A DNA stretch of 64,000 nt from Oncomelania hupensis. Lineage: Eukaryota; Mollusca; Gastropoda; Littorinimorpha; Pomatiopsidae. The notes beneath the pieces are model-generated. The model made no database searches. It was not told the DNA's origin and was given only the letters and a program-made list of their open reading frames with translations. The position numbers and the translations under genes are program-made. This document shows positions 1 to 40,700 of this stretch, one piece after another (the first letter of the stretch is position 1; each line of letters opens with the position of its first letter). Location: assembly GCA_036898135.1 (NCBI GenBank), contig CM072526.1:5379224-5443223 (forward strand). The letters are read 5' to 3'.

Positions 1-2
1 GG

Positions 3-27383
<27,381 letters not shown>

Positions 27384-29886
27384 TTGATCTTTTAAGAGTG
27401 TTTTGCTGACTAACTGCAGAGAAAGAGGTTATGATGTATTCTGCAAGAGAGGCTTAAAAAGAAGTTTCGGGGAAGTTTCAACGTGTGTTCTTAGGAGACA
27501 CGCTGCGTACCATCATTTAATTTTAGAAATGAATTGTAAACGTCTTGATATGTTAAGAGACGCCACATCCCATCAATGTGCTAAAGAAACGCTGCACACC
27601 ATCGCTGCGTTGATGCGAGCTGTTAAGGGAACGTGTAAGAGTATCTGGAAGCTGACTTATTATGCTAATATAAATGAAAACCAAAGAATGAATGTGAATT
27701 TTGTTTGTTGAAAAATTCTATTGATCTGTTTCCATGACACGATTTTCATGACACACATGTATATTATAAACCATTGTGAATTTTTATTTTTAAATTAAAT
27801 ACAGGTCTATGAATAAAAATTAGTTAACATCCTGGTTGTTTTAATGTGAAATGTGACATACTAATTAAATATTTTCCTGATCATGCCTCACAGTGATGTA
27901 TGTACGATTTGTGACTTTTTAAACATTGTATATTCCATACCGTTTTCATAGCAGTTAGTGATTCACAAACATGTGCATGTTTTAGTTCTGTAACTCATGT
28001 CTAAACTATGATCCTAAGATTGTAGGGATGGGAAGGAGCACGGTTTGTTTGATGTAGAAGTTGTTATTTCAGCATATTTTGTGACATTCTTCCAGATTTT
28101 TTTAATAACAGCAGTGTCATAAATATTGTTCAGCATGCGTGAGAATAAAATTATTGTAATAAAGCCACAAGTAATTCTGTGGCATGCCTGAAGTAAATGG
28201 TATTGGAATCACACGTCACTTCATGGTATTGGTGTAACACGTCACATCAGTATGAAACGTCACACACAAAAATGTAATAGATAAAATATTGTATAAATAA
28301 GTGTTAAATATTGTGTGTGTGCAATACATGCATGCAGGACATTATTTGATTGTCCTCAAATAGGACAGTACTACCAGTAGTATGCCTACTTGTATGTAAT
28401 TATTCAGTTTTAATCCCAAAAAGGCTTTGATGAACAGGACGTCGTTGAGCAAGAGTTCCTGGCTGAATTCAACGGGAGTGGAACTTCTGTTGTGAGTGTG
28501 TACAAACAAACCTTAGTAAACATAAAGATAATAGACAATTTTAATGTTTTGAACGTGTATGCTTTTGTCTTTTCTGTAGTCTTGGTTCCATTTTAACTTG
28601 AAATGTTAAGACATTTAGACAAAATTTAGCTTTTTTTTTTTTTAAACTAGTCAAATAATTTCTTAGTTTACAAATCTGTGAATAAAAAGGTCTGAAATTT
28701 GAAACAAAGATTCCAATCTGTCAAAAAGACAAAAAACAACCCACTACTTAAGTTAATAAGTCCCAGTACGGAATATTTTTACATTTTGTATATAACATTA
28801 CTATGTATTTTATTAGCTAGCGCTTCTGTATTAATGTAAGAATTTGTCTCAATTTAGTTCAACTTATTTTAAAGGTAGAAATAGCATAGCATAGCGTTAA
28901 TAATCTTTGTCATTTTCCAATCTTTTTTAAACGCTTTTTTTTTCTAGGTCTCCACAGTTATTTTTTTGCAGAAAAACACAAAAATTCATTTTGTATATGC
29001 ATACCTGTTGATTGTCTAGTATGTTATATTATTTCTTACAAAGTTTAGCTCAAATCTTAACATAGTGCAGTTTGAATTACACCAAAGCAGCTAATTTGTT
29101 ACTAGTATTTCCTCTTGGAACTGATTTATTAGAAGAATATATAAACACCCTCAGTTAATAGTTATAATTTTGTTTAAAAGGTGAATGAACGGTGTTGAAT
29201 TTCAATATGAGGACTGATTAAAAGCTTCTTGGCCTCACTCAGCAGACCACGTTATTACCGCACGTTATAACCGCACGTTATACACATTGCTAGTGATTCC
29301 CACAAGTTGTGAACGATGATTGTTAACATTTTATGCAGCTGGTTTTCTTGTACAAACTACGATCTCTCATACAGAATTTGAAGGTGCTGACCGCCTAAGT
29401 GTTACAGGCTTTGTGTTTGTCGCTGTTGTCGAATGCTTTGAATTCTTCATATTCAATTATTATCATAACATTTTCTTTCATACTGACGTTGGCATTGCTG
29501 TAAAATTGCATAGAAACAAAATATTAGTGAGTTTTGGACTAATGTTTTCAATTCCGTTTTTTTTTGTTTGTTTGTTTGTTTGTTTGTTGTTGGTTTTTTT
29601 TTTTTTGGGGGGGGGGTGTTTTTTTCATGTTTTTTTTCTTTGATGTATGATGTATGCCTTTTCTTCAAGGACTGCTAGTGATTTGTGACATTTGTTTAGC
29701 AGAATTGTGCATTGCCATGTGTAGTTCTTCGTGGACAAGATTAATGTTGACGTACTTTTGTACAACTATTGTAGCCGTGTAACCTCTCTAAAGCAACTAT
29801 GGGAATAGTTTGTAGCATTTCCTTTTTTGTACAAAATCAATGCTTTATTATTTTAAAAAAATTTATATCCAGGAAGACGGTAAGAA

Positions 29887-29887
<1 letters not shown>
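27384..29887 (+). other. Probable 3' UTR and following noncoding DNA
   Basis: AATAAA-type signals follow at 27812-27817 and near 28144 and 28160, so the transcript could end within 0.8 kb of the stop. The sequence is AT-rich with no gene, except the exon-like segment at 28424-28491. Confidence 0.55.
28424..28491 (+). other. Exon-like segment resembling the exon 11 tail
   Basis: The frame from 28423 reads GFDEQDVVEQEF, then AEFNGSGTSVV, with a good GTGAGT donor at 28492. The order F-D-E-Q ... F-N-x-x-G resembles residues 498-515 of exon 11. The acceptor (AAAAAG) is poor, and the phase does not match exon 10. It may be a decayed duplicate or an alternative cytoplasmic exon. Confidence 0.3.

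Positions 29888-29952
<65 letters not shown>
29888..29952. repeat. GA microsatellite
   Basis: About 32 GA units, nearly pure. Confidence 0.97.
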
Positions 29953-29955
<3 letters not shown>

Positions 29956-31887
29956 GATGCGTAAATGTGTTTTTCAAGAAAAATTTCATTTTTTATCCTT
30001 GTCGCGGTAGCAATTTTTATTTTACATTTAGTTTTACAGTTATAAGATAGGTTAGGATTACAGTTGTAATTTTGAATGGTATTGAACGATAATTGTGGTA
30101 GCTTTTGATGAACAGCATTTTGCCATGAAACATTGAGGAAAAGTCAATCGGTCATGGTTGATTTCATTCAAAACCTAAAATTCTAACATTATCTTGAAAT
30201 ACTCAGAAATCATCAATAAAATCGCGTGTCTTATATCATTTCTTTGTTGTCATGTAACAAACTTTCTAATTAGCCACCGTGACTTGAGTGTTTTGGTATA
30301 TATGATAAACTGAATTATAATGGACTATTTAACGTCGCTTTCTTTTGTATTGACATGTAGTTGAAATTGTAGTATGTATGGTTTTGAGGGATACATTGTA
30401 TTATGTTCTCCCCCATGACAGTACATCTATAAATCAAACTTTTTTCCCCCCATAGATTTGCTCATTACATTTAAACACAAAAAACTTGTCCCAGTCGTTA
30501 TTAAAACAATTTATCGGAATTAAACTTGGTTAAACGACCATGGTTGTGCAGGAGAAAGTGGCAACCATTTGCCTTCGTTTTTTCATTTTGCGATTGTAAA
30601 CGTTTAAAAAGAAACTCACTACTTAATTATGCTTTGAATTCCTGGACATTTCTCTTTCAAAGCAGAAAAATGTGTTCCGAATAACTGAACAGCTGGATAA
30701 ACCCTATTATAAAATTTTAGTGATCATGGCTTTTTTTCCTCTGACCAGATCATTCTGATATGACAAATCTTTACACACTTTATATACGGATAATTTATGT
30801 TGGTTTTTTAATAGTAATATGACATAAGCAGTTTCACATCATGTAAACATTATATATGACAAAAATCATAGTGTTCTTTGTTAAGAGCTGCTAGTTCTTA
30901 ACACTAGCATATGTGTTGTTATATTCTTTGTAATTAACAAAATATATAAATGTCCACGGCATGATTCTTTCTAAATGTACCATAATTTTTGTTGTAGGTA
31001 AGGGGTTGTATCTGTTGTAATAATTATGTCCTTTGGTTGATCTATTCCAATTGTACGGCAATTCTGTTCTTTGATAAGATTGCAACGGCGTGCATAAGAG
31101 TTTGACGTAAGCCTGTTCTTTTATTGTGAGCGCCCTGGGCATGACTGCTTGGTGCGGAAATGTGTGTTAGACAAGTGACAACATAACGCAATTGTAATTT
31201 TGAGTGTTTCTATATGAGCGGAAAATGAAAACTAAACGACGAGTTAATGTGTGACTGTCAGGACTTGTGAGAGGGTTGAGATAATTTCGTCTATATGAGG
31301 CGGAAATGAAAATGAGTGATGAATTGTATCATGCAGTATGATTGCACTGACTATTAAGTGTGTGTCTCTGTGAGAGAGTAATGTCATTTCTTCTATTACA
31401 GCGAGAGACGATGCATGCAAAAAAAGCTGAAAAAATGTGACGAATGATCTAGCAACACGATTTTTCTTCTGTATGAGCGACAATAGACTAATTAGTAATT
31501 GGCGTGACTAATGTGTCTCCTTTTTGAGCAACGTGATATATTTTTTTTGGTATGGTCGAGAGATTGAAGATGTAATGTGTGTAACGGTAATTGCCATTTT
31601 GAACTGTATTCCCAGCGGCCCTTCTACAGCCGTTGTACAGAGATAACTCACAACTGTAGAGATCCCTAAAGTCTACCCGGCTGTAATGCCCTCCGTGTTT
31701 CACCTTTTTATTATATATTTTTTGTTTGTTTACACGTCATTTAGTTGTGTGAAGTTATGTTGTTTACATTGTGTGTTCCATTTAGTTGTCGGAGTCAACT
31801 TTTGGTGACAATATATATTTTCTAATTTGTCTTTTTGTTTTGCTTATTGTGTGCTTTTTTCCCTTTTTTTCCCACCTATGATCATTA

Positions 31888-31918
<31 letters not shown>

Positions 31919-32319
31919 TGACACTATATTGTCCATATTGTTCACCGTTGCTTTCCTTTTTTGAAACACTGTATATATTGTATTCACTTTCGTTGAAGTG
32001 TCTTTTGTCCTTTTGCGTATGTGTCTGTTTGGACTGTATTTCATAATTGTTCTCTTCGTTCACATTCCTATTTGCGAAGGTGTGCGTTCAAGGTATATTT
32101 TCTGTTGTCCTTTTCCTGTGTTGGCACTAGTATTTTTATTGTTTTTGTTAATTGTATTTTTGGTTATTGGTGCGTTGTCCTTGTTGAGATTATTCAGGAG
32201 CTGGTCACGTGTGCAAGGTGGCAGCCCCGGTAGACGACCAGATCTCGGTAAACATTCATGTGAACTTTGTTTTCCTTAGGTGTTAGGAATGCTTCAGATA
32301 GTTGGGTGTACGAGCGCGT

Positions 32320-32364
<45 letters not shown>

Positions 32365-34854
32365 TACTGACATCGACCATCATGACAGAGTTTTTGTTTA
32401 TATTATCCTGACAGATTTTGTGTTTAAGCCTTCATGACAGATTTTCACGCTGTTTCATCCAAATGTCAGGTGTGCGTAAGAGTTCTGTCATCAATATTCA
32501 TGACAGAATTTTGATTTTTTTTTTAAAAATCTTCGTGACAGATTTTTGCTTTGTTTAAATCATCATGACAGTGTTGTTTAAATCACATATATTTTTTATT
32601 ACATCATCATGACAGATTATTAGTTTAGTCCATCATAACAAATTTTCATTCTAATTTCAGCTGTGTGTAAGAGTTCTAACATTAAACATTCATGATAGAT
32701 TTGTTTGGGATCTAAACCATTATGACGATTATTTTCTGTCATTTTAATTTTAATTTCAGATAAATTTAAAGTTATACAGTAAGTAGTCCATGGGAGCAAT
32801 TTACACAAAGAATAAAGTGACCTACAATTATTTTCTGACTACAAACACCAAAGTAACCTGTGGTACGTCCTTGTGCTGCAATGGTTTGAGGAAACGTGGC
32901 AGACTACAAATATCACTCGATAGTACATGGATTGAACTGAACGAAGATAACAAATTATAGGAAACTCCCTGTAACGCACATGTAGTTCATACATTTTATT
33001 TTTGTTTTATTGTGTGACTTTTCTCACCTTGTTTGCTGATTGACTTAAAACAATGTTAGCCACGAGGATGATGACTGATGAGCAATTGGTCTTGTAGGAT
33101 GATGAGGCCCCATCTTGTCTGTGAAGAACCGTAAAACTAACTGCTGAAGGACTTGTATCCAAACAGTATTGCTATGTGTTTTGATGCGAAGCTTCTTTCA
33201 ATATAATTTTGCTGTTAGTTGCCAATGTTTCGGTAGTTTGTGTTAGAGCAGGGTCATTTTTGTTTCGAGAAGAACAAAAACCACAGATAATGTACTGGTC
33301 TCTTTAGGTAGGAGTATGGGTAAATGCCAGCTTATCAGACTCATCTTCACCAAAAACTTCAACATGTCAGAAATGAGATGTACCAATGTGTGTGATGGGA
33401 GTGAATGCCACTGTTCAAGTGAACATCGTTGTTATATTCAATCTTTTAAAGTTAGCTGAGGTTTATGAGAGTAGACTCTATTGTTTAAATGTTTGGTGTG
33501 TGTGTGTTCTTTTTGTGTGTTTTTTTTTTAAATTGGAGACTGAATGTGTATTGCGATGTGACAAATTATTAATTGCCATTGTACATTTTAATGAAAATTG
33601 TTGACCTCATTAATCAAGTTCTTCTTTTTGTTATGACTGTAACTTTCATTTAAGAAAAATGAGAAAGCAGAGTCCCCAACATTGAGTCTTTATATTTAAA
33701 AAAAAGAAGTTTGATGTATGGGATAAAAAACACCTAGTTTTAGGACCCCACACCCACCTTCTTGCTGTTATTAAAAGTGAATACTTCTGAACTACGGTTT
33801 AACATGATTGCTCCATTGACTTTGATTTTAATTATGAATAGAAAAAAATCAAACTCTTTACATTTGGATATATATTGATTTTTTTTTAAAAATAAAGATT
33901 AACGATATTTGTTGTACGGAAAAACTGATTTATGGGAGGGGGAATGGAAACGTTCTGAAGTACAATTATGACCGGGGTTGTGATTGGGGTAGTCTTTGCA
34001 ATTTTTAGTCCATGTACGCTTTGCCCACGTTTGTTGTTACAACTATAAAAAAATAAAAACATTATTTAGTTGAAATCTCAAAATTATTGGAATTGTTTAA
34101 ACATTTTATTTTGCGTTTGTGTTCGTGCTTGCGTGGTTATTGGCGCATGTGTGGTAGAATGGGTCGATACCATTCACTTCATACTGAAAATGCTTTGACC
34201 TTTGTCAACACTAGCAGTTCGGAATCTTTGGAGGCGGCACATGGAAAGACTCCATCATCATTATGGTAGCATTGTTGTTTTTTTCCCCAATGACAGTATG
34301 TAGTATTTCATATGCCAAAGCAAACACACACATATAATAATAACAATAATAAGAAGAATAATTAAGAAGAAGAAGAACAACAACAACAAGAAGAAGCAGA
34401 AGAAGAAGAAGAAGAAGAAATACAAATATTTAAATAATGACATAGATCAAATAAATTATTACATTCTAACAAAATTCCCTTTCTAAAAAATCTTTTTTAA
34501 AAATAACTATGCCTTTGCCAATCTTGCGCCTGCTCTAGGCCTACATGACCCATTCTGCCACAGACGCGTCATGAGTCTCGTCCTTGACATTGTTGATTTT
34601 GTGACTGTTGACCTTGGGTAGCACGGAGGGTGACGTTCTACGTTCTTTGTATAATATTTAATGTACTACGCACTCCTTATGAAGATGTTTTACCCTTTGA
34701 CTAATTTTATTTTAGCAATAAAACTTGCTTTGAGATGTACACTATTAATATGTTTGTACTGTTATATGTTTTTCTTCTGCATCTCTGTGTGTATTATGTG
34801 TGCGTGTGTGTGTGTGTGTTTGTGTACTTGTTTACACGGTGTTATTTGGACAAA
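29953..34854. other. Noncoding AT-rich stretch
   Basis: It contains TG/AG repeats (32316-32364), the TGACAG-rich segment listed next, an ATT run (31889-31918), an AAG run (34328-34420) and an AATAAA near 34719. I see no gene or transposon coding sequence. Confidence 0.6.
32380..32715 (+). repeat. Degenerate array built on TCATGACAGATTTT
   Basis: Seven exact TGACAG hexamers and several near copies occur within about 330 bases, mostly in the context CATGACAGATTTT, spaced roughly 25-65 bases. Parts of the spacer (GTGTGTAAGAGTTCT) also recur. Confidence 0.7.
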
Positions 34855-35560
34855 CCAGTGAACATCTACATAACTTGTTTTGACAGACCTACTTGTTTTG
34901 ACGTCAAACCAATGATCCGTTAGGGTTAGGGCTGTGTTACAGTTAGGGTTAGTGTTGGAACACTTAAAAGTACTTAAAAAGGGGGACGTAATATTACCGA
35001 TGGTCAGCACAACGTATGTGGCGTTTCGGGAAAGTCATAATTACACTGAAAGCAAGTATGTGTGTGTGGTTAGGTAGAAACGCCTTTATTCTGACGTACA
35101 CTTGAACCTCTACGTACTTTGCTTTGACGGACCCCGTTATTTTGACGTCAAAATAGTGTTCCGTTAGGGTTAGGGCCGTGTTAGGGTTAGGTTAGGGGTT
35201 AGGGATAGCTTAAAAAAATTGACAAATTTGTAAAAATGTCAAAGTAACGTATGTAGAGTTTTATGAAAGTCATCACAACGGCGTTTCTACACGGTTGTGT
35301 GTGTGTGTGGGCATGTAGAAACGACGTTACTCTGACACACACTTGAAACTCTACATGGTTTCTTTTGACTTTTTTTGACGGCCCCGTTATTTTGACGTCA
35401 AAATAGTGCTCCGTAGAGTTACAGCTGTTTTAGGGTTAGGGATAACTTTAAAAAATTGAAAATGTCAAAATAATTCAAAGAAATGGCAAGTGTGTCAAAA
35501 TAATGTATGTAGAGTTTCACAACAGTCATCACAACGTCGTTTCTACAAAAATGTGTGTGT
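34855..35560. repeat. Three tandem ~247-bp modules with inverted arms
   Basis: Landmarks recur about every 247 bases: TTTTGACGTCAAA at about 34894, 35141 and 35389, each followed by a GTTAGGGTTAGGG-like or GTTTTAGGG segment. In the last module the left arm (TGTAGAAACGACGTTACTCT, 35321 onward) is the inverse of the right arm ending CAACGTCGTTTCTACA near 35550. TG repeats join the modules. Confidence 0.75.
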
Positions 35561-35627
35561 GTGTATGTAGGTGTGTGTGTGTGTGTTGAGAAGAGCGGAG
35601 TTTGGGAAAGTGTTTTTGATTGTTTGT

Positions 35628-35697
35628 AGTACGCTGGTTAAACGATCATCTGTGGTGCCCCAACGACCTCAGAGTTACGGGATAGGATGGGATAGTT
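35628..35697 (+). mobile_element. RTE-like 3' tail fragment, plus orientation
   Basis: GCTGGTTAAACGATCATCTG followed by GTTACGGGATAGGATGGGATAG is the reverse of the RTE 3' end at 44740-44800. Only the last 70 bases are present. Confidence 0.75.
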
Positions 35698-35935
35698 TTT
35701 AATTTTTCCCTAATTTGTGATTTGTTTTCGGACTTTTTTTTTTAAAATTCCCTCTGTTTTATTCTTGCCTTCTTTCTATCTTTCTTTTCTCCTTTACTTC
35801 CTTCCGTCCTTCCTTTGTTCTTTTCTGTATGAAGAGCTAAATGCAACAAACACCTGTGTTATGAGCTTCTTCCTGCCTTCCAATCTTTCTTTCTACCTCT
35901 TTCCCAAGAATGTTGCAGTTTTCTTTCCCACCCAC

Positions 35936-37697
35936 TGTCACCGCCACGACTCCCCCTGGGCAGACGCCACAAACAGACACCTTCCACACGCAGACAACCC
36001 AGAAAGAATGACGATTTCCCGCAGTCGTGAAGTGATGAAAACACAACGAATATATATACAACTTTCAAGCTATTTATTCATTCATACCACACACTCATAC
36101 ACATACAACATTTACACATGAAACGAGAAAAATGGTGATGGAACAATCAATGGGTCGATGAACAATGAAATGGAATGTCAGATGAACGAGGGTTGCTAAT
36201 CAACCACGTCTAAGTATCGACTGTGCACTGCAAATGTCCGAACACAGGGGGGGGGTCGAGTATCAAGAGGGGGACAACAAGGAAAAAGCTGACCTGATAG
36301 TAGGGCGTCCCCGTTGATGTCTCCGTGAAAGTATCTGCCCCTCCTCGTGGTTGTCACCGGACTGTCGCTGTGGATTCCAGGCGTAGTGGTGTCGCCACTC
36401 CCTCCCGCCGCTGACGATGATGACGATGATGATGACGCTGTAGTTGCGGCAGCCCTGCCACCGTCGACGCCTCCCAGCCTGACTCCTCCAGTCGGCTAAC
36501 ACTGTGACGTCGAGGCCAGGTTCCGTAACAGACGTCACAACCACCGCGGGAAAGGTGGGGTTGTGGAACAATGAAGATGTACACAAACGCGGACGTGGAC
36601 GAACGGGTGGTGATGATGATGCTGGGTCCACACGACCAAATGTCGTCGTCGTTGTCGCGCGACGCTGGTCAACGTTGATCCGCGTTACTCAGTGACGAGC
36701 TGATGAATACGACGAACTTCGAACCTGCAACATGCTTGTCGTATTGTTAATGACATGTCCACCCGATTCTGTCCCCCTCCCTCCTCACACTCTCCCCCCC
36801 TACTACACTAACTAATTCCTGTATCTTGAGGAGGCGCCACTGCTGTCCACTTCACTTCCCTTGACTACTATTACTGTCACTTGTAATCAAACACATAATT
36901 CAAAAACTGAATGACATATGAATGCATGAAATGAACAATGCTGCAAATGAATACATGTAATCATCAACACATTATCCATCTTGAGCAACCGCAACCTCGA
37001 CAACAGCAACCACTTCCATCCTACCTTCATCACACTTCACCCCCATTCTCCTCCCTCATTCTCCCTCCTTCGGTCACACTCTTCCTTTCGTCTGCCTCTC
37101 CTCAGTGCAACCATCCTTCCCCCCCCCAGCCTCACGCACAGCTATCGTTCAACACCCCAACAGCCGGCCATCAGTCATTAGCACAGTAAAGGAAGATAAC
37201 ACCATCACACTTACCCACACATCTCGAATGTAAAAGTACCTGTAGCTAGCCCTTTCCACTGCTTGCCTACACAGTACTCCAAGTAAGGTATTCCAGTGCG
37301 TAGTAATTCCCGTTAGTGGACAAAACCTCTACACTAACTTACCACAACACAAAACTTAGTTATTTGCTCTACTCTTCCTTGAGCTTGCTACCACAACTGT
37401 AACATTTCCCACTAGGTTTCTTTTAGAACCAGTTATTATTTACGTTAACAACTGTCCCACCCTTACTTCCAGAACAAAATACCCAGAGAAACAAGACCGC
37501 ACGTCTTCTCTGTTACTCTGCAAAACGTGTTCTGACTACAGTGAACAAATTCCCAAAACTGGCTGGCCGAGCTCTGCTGTTCTAAATCACGCTTTCCACG
37601 CATAACCTAACATACGACAGCGCGCAGTTACTACCCCAACTCATTAACTCTCCACCCACACTTTCTACCCGGTTTCATCACAGGCTGCCCTGTGACA
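35936..37697 (-). repeat. 3' LTR of the retrotransposon (left copy)
   Basis: It matches 42665-44434 almost base for base. Differences include short changes near 36193, 36291, 36453 and 37225, and G/C run lengths. A minus-strand frame of 122 codons is present in both LTRs, but identity between LTRs is no evidence of coding. Confidence 0.96.
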
Positions 37698-37709
37698 CAC
37701 CCCCCTCCC
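37698..37709 (-). promoter_or_regulatory. Polypurine tract
   Basis: On the minus strand TGGGAGGGGGTG lies directly against the 3' LTR. A purine run here primes plus-strand DNA synthesis in LTR elements. Confidence 0.8.
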
Positions 37710-37736
37710 AAGACGAACCTACGGAGAGTTCAAAAC

Positions 37737-40700
37737 TTAATCTTCCACAGGGTCAGATCTGCTGAGGAAATCCGCTTCAATGTTGTCTCTCCCTGGAATC
37801 GGTCGAACTGTGAAGACGTAGGCCTGCAGCTGCATAGCCCATCGGGTGAGTCTGGCACTGTTGAGGTGCGTTCTCTGCAGGTACTGCAGCGGTCGATGGT
37901 CTGTCTCCAGCCAAAAGTGCCGTCCAAACAAGTACGGTTCAAACCGTTGTACCGCCCACACGACTGCCAAACACTCCTTCTCGATGGTGGAGTAATTCCG
38001 CTCCGCTGGCAACAGCTTCTTGCTGGCAAACCCCACTGGTTGCACACCCTCACCGGTTTCTTGCATCAGCGCAGCTCCCAGCCCTTGCTCGGATGCGTCC
38101 GTCCTCAGGATGAACTCCTTGTCCAGGTTCGGTAACTTAACCACTGGCTCACTGGTCAGCGCTCTCTTCAAGTCATCGAAAGCTTTCTGGCAGTCATCCG
38201 TCCAGTTGACCTCTCCCTTCTTCCCTCCTTTCGTCAAGTTGGTCAGTGGCAACGCTCTCTCAGCGAAATGTGGCACGAATCGTCTATAGTATCCGCACAA
38301 CCCCAAGAACGCTCGGACTTGCTTCTTGGTTGTCGGTGGACATGTTCGGCGCACCTTGTCCAACTTGTCCCGTTCCGGCTTCATCGCTCCATCTCCCACT
38401 TGATGGCCTAGGTAACTCAGCTCCTTGTATCCTAGGAAACATTTGCTGGGTCTAGCGGCGAGATGCACTTCCTGCAGCCTCTGAAACACGGCTCTCAACG
38501 CTTGCAGATGCTGCTCCCACGTCTCGGTCGCGATCATGACGTCGTCCATAAAATTGTCGACGTCAGCTCGGTGCAGTGGTCGTAGCAGTTTCCGCATCAT
38601 GCGTGAGAAAGTCGCCCCTGCAGTCTTCAGACCAAACGGCATCGTGGTCCATCTGAATTGGCCCTGCGGCGTCGTAAACGCCGTCTTGTCTCGGTCTTCC
38701 TGCTTGACAGGTATCTGCCAGTATCCCTTTGTGAGGTCCAGCTTACTCAGGTACTTGGCCTTCCCTAGCTTGGCGAACAAGTACTCAATGTCTGGTAGTG
38801 GTTCAGCGTCGAACTTGACCACCTTGTTCAACCCCCGGTAGTCGATGCAGAATCGTACCTCTCCACTCTTCTTCTTCACCAACACGATTGGTGCGCTGTA
38901 CGGTGATGTACAGGGTTCGATAACCCCCAACTCCAGCATCGATTCCACTTCACCCTTGACGACCTCCATCTGTGAATATGGTAGCGGATGCTGACGTATC
39001 CGCACAGGGCTGTTGTCGGTCAATACCACCTCGCACTCGTCCAGGTTGGTGCGCTGGGGTAGATCTGTCAACTGGCTGGCGTAACGTTGACACACTTCCC
39101 GCAGTTGGCTCCGATGAAGTGCGGACAGCGTCGGATCTATCCGGACGTCCCCTGGTCCCTCACTCGCTCGCAGTGGTATCAGTGGCACAGTGCCCTGGTA
39201 GCTGATATCTGTCGCCCCCTCTGTTTCCGCCTGATCGATCACCACGGCCACAGTCGTTTCTGGTTCTGCTCTGCGTTCCACGTACCGCTTCAGCAAGTTG
39301 GCGTGGTACAACTTCCTGTTCCTGCCGACTTGGACGCGGTAGTCACAAGAGCCCACGCGCTCCAGCACCGCATACGGTCCCCTCCACGCCACCTCGAGCT
39401 TGTTGGCTTTACTGGAAAGCAGCACCAGTACCTTGTCTCCCGCCTTGAACGTTCTGTCCACGGCCTTCCTGTTGAACTGCGCTGCGTACCTGGTTGTCGC
39501 CTTGCGCAAATGCTCCTGGGCTAGTTGGCAGGTATCCTCCAACCGGTTCCTCAGCTCCACGACGTACTCTGCTGTTGTACGTATCTCTGGGTCCTGACCT
39601 TCCTTCGTCCACAGTTGGCGCAACACTTGCATCGGTCCCCGCACCGTTCGTCCGTACAGCAACTCGAAGGGTGAGAAACCAAGTGACTCCTGCGGCACCT
39701 CCCGGTATGCGAACAGCAGTGCAGGGATGTACCTGTCCCACTCGCGCGGCTGCTCTTGGCACAGACGTCGTAGCATCGACTTCAGCGTCCCGTTGAACCG
39801 TTCGACTAACCCGTTGCACTGGGCGTGAAACGGCGTCGTCCGAATCCCCTTGACGGATAGCAGGTGGTGCACTTGTTTCATCACGTCACTGACGAATTGA
39901 GTCCCGTTGTCTGACAGTACTTCCTCCGGAATGCCCAACCGCGTCCAGGTTTCCCACAACGCTTCTGCTACGTGTGGCGTGTCGATCCTCTTCAACGGTA
40001 TTGCCTCCGGGTACCGTGTAGCAAAGTCCACCGTAACCAAGACGTACTGGTGCCCCCTTTCAGACGCTGGTCGTATGGGTCCAATCAGGTCGATGCCCAC
40101 TCTCTGAAATGGTACCTCCATCACTGGCATCCGCCCTAGTGGCACCTTCCTGACACTCCCCTTCGGCGTCGTCCGCTGGCACGCGTCGCACGACGCACAG
40201 TACCTCCTGACGTCACGGCACATCCCAGGCCAGTAGAACAGCCCACACTCGATCTTGGGTCCGCTTGGCTCCCAGATGTCCAGCCATGGGTGTGTCGTGT
40301 CCCATGCGCAGTACCTCCGATCGAAGCTTGGCTGGTACCACCAACTGGCTGTGATCCACTTTGTCTTGTCCTGTATACTCGCGGTACAACAGGCCCCGCT
40401 TCCAGACAAATGCCCCTTGCCACGTTTCTCCTTCCCTGCCTTCCGGTCTGCTAGCTGTCGTACTTTCGCAAGCTCGCCGTCTTCCAACTGCAGTTGACGA
40501 ATCTCCTTCGGCGTGGCGACGACGTTCCTGCTTGGTCCGACCACCAATGGTTCTGCAGCGACCTGCTCCTTGGCTGCCTGCGCTCGCGTCTGCACAGCGC
40601 AACACTCTGCTGCTCCCTCGACGAACACTGGCAGTGCTGTATCACGTTGCTGCTCCGTCCTCGCCCAGTTGCCGATCACCACTGGGTAGGTCAGGTCTGG

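Noticed and set aside
36263..36631. A 122-codon frame in both LTRs
   Set aside because: Its conservation only reflects the near identity of the two LTRs; there is no recognisable domain.
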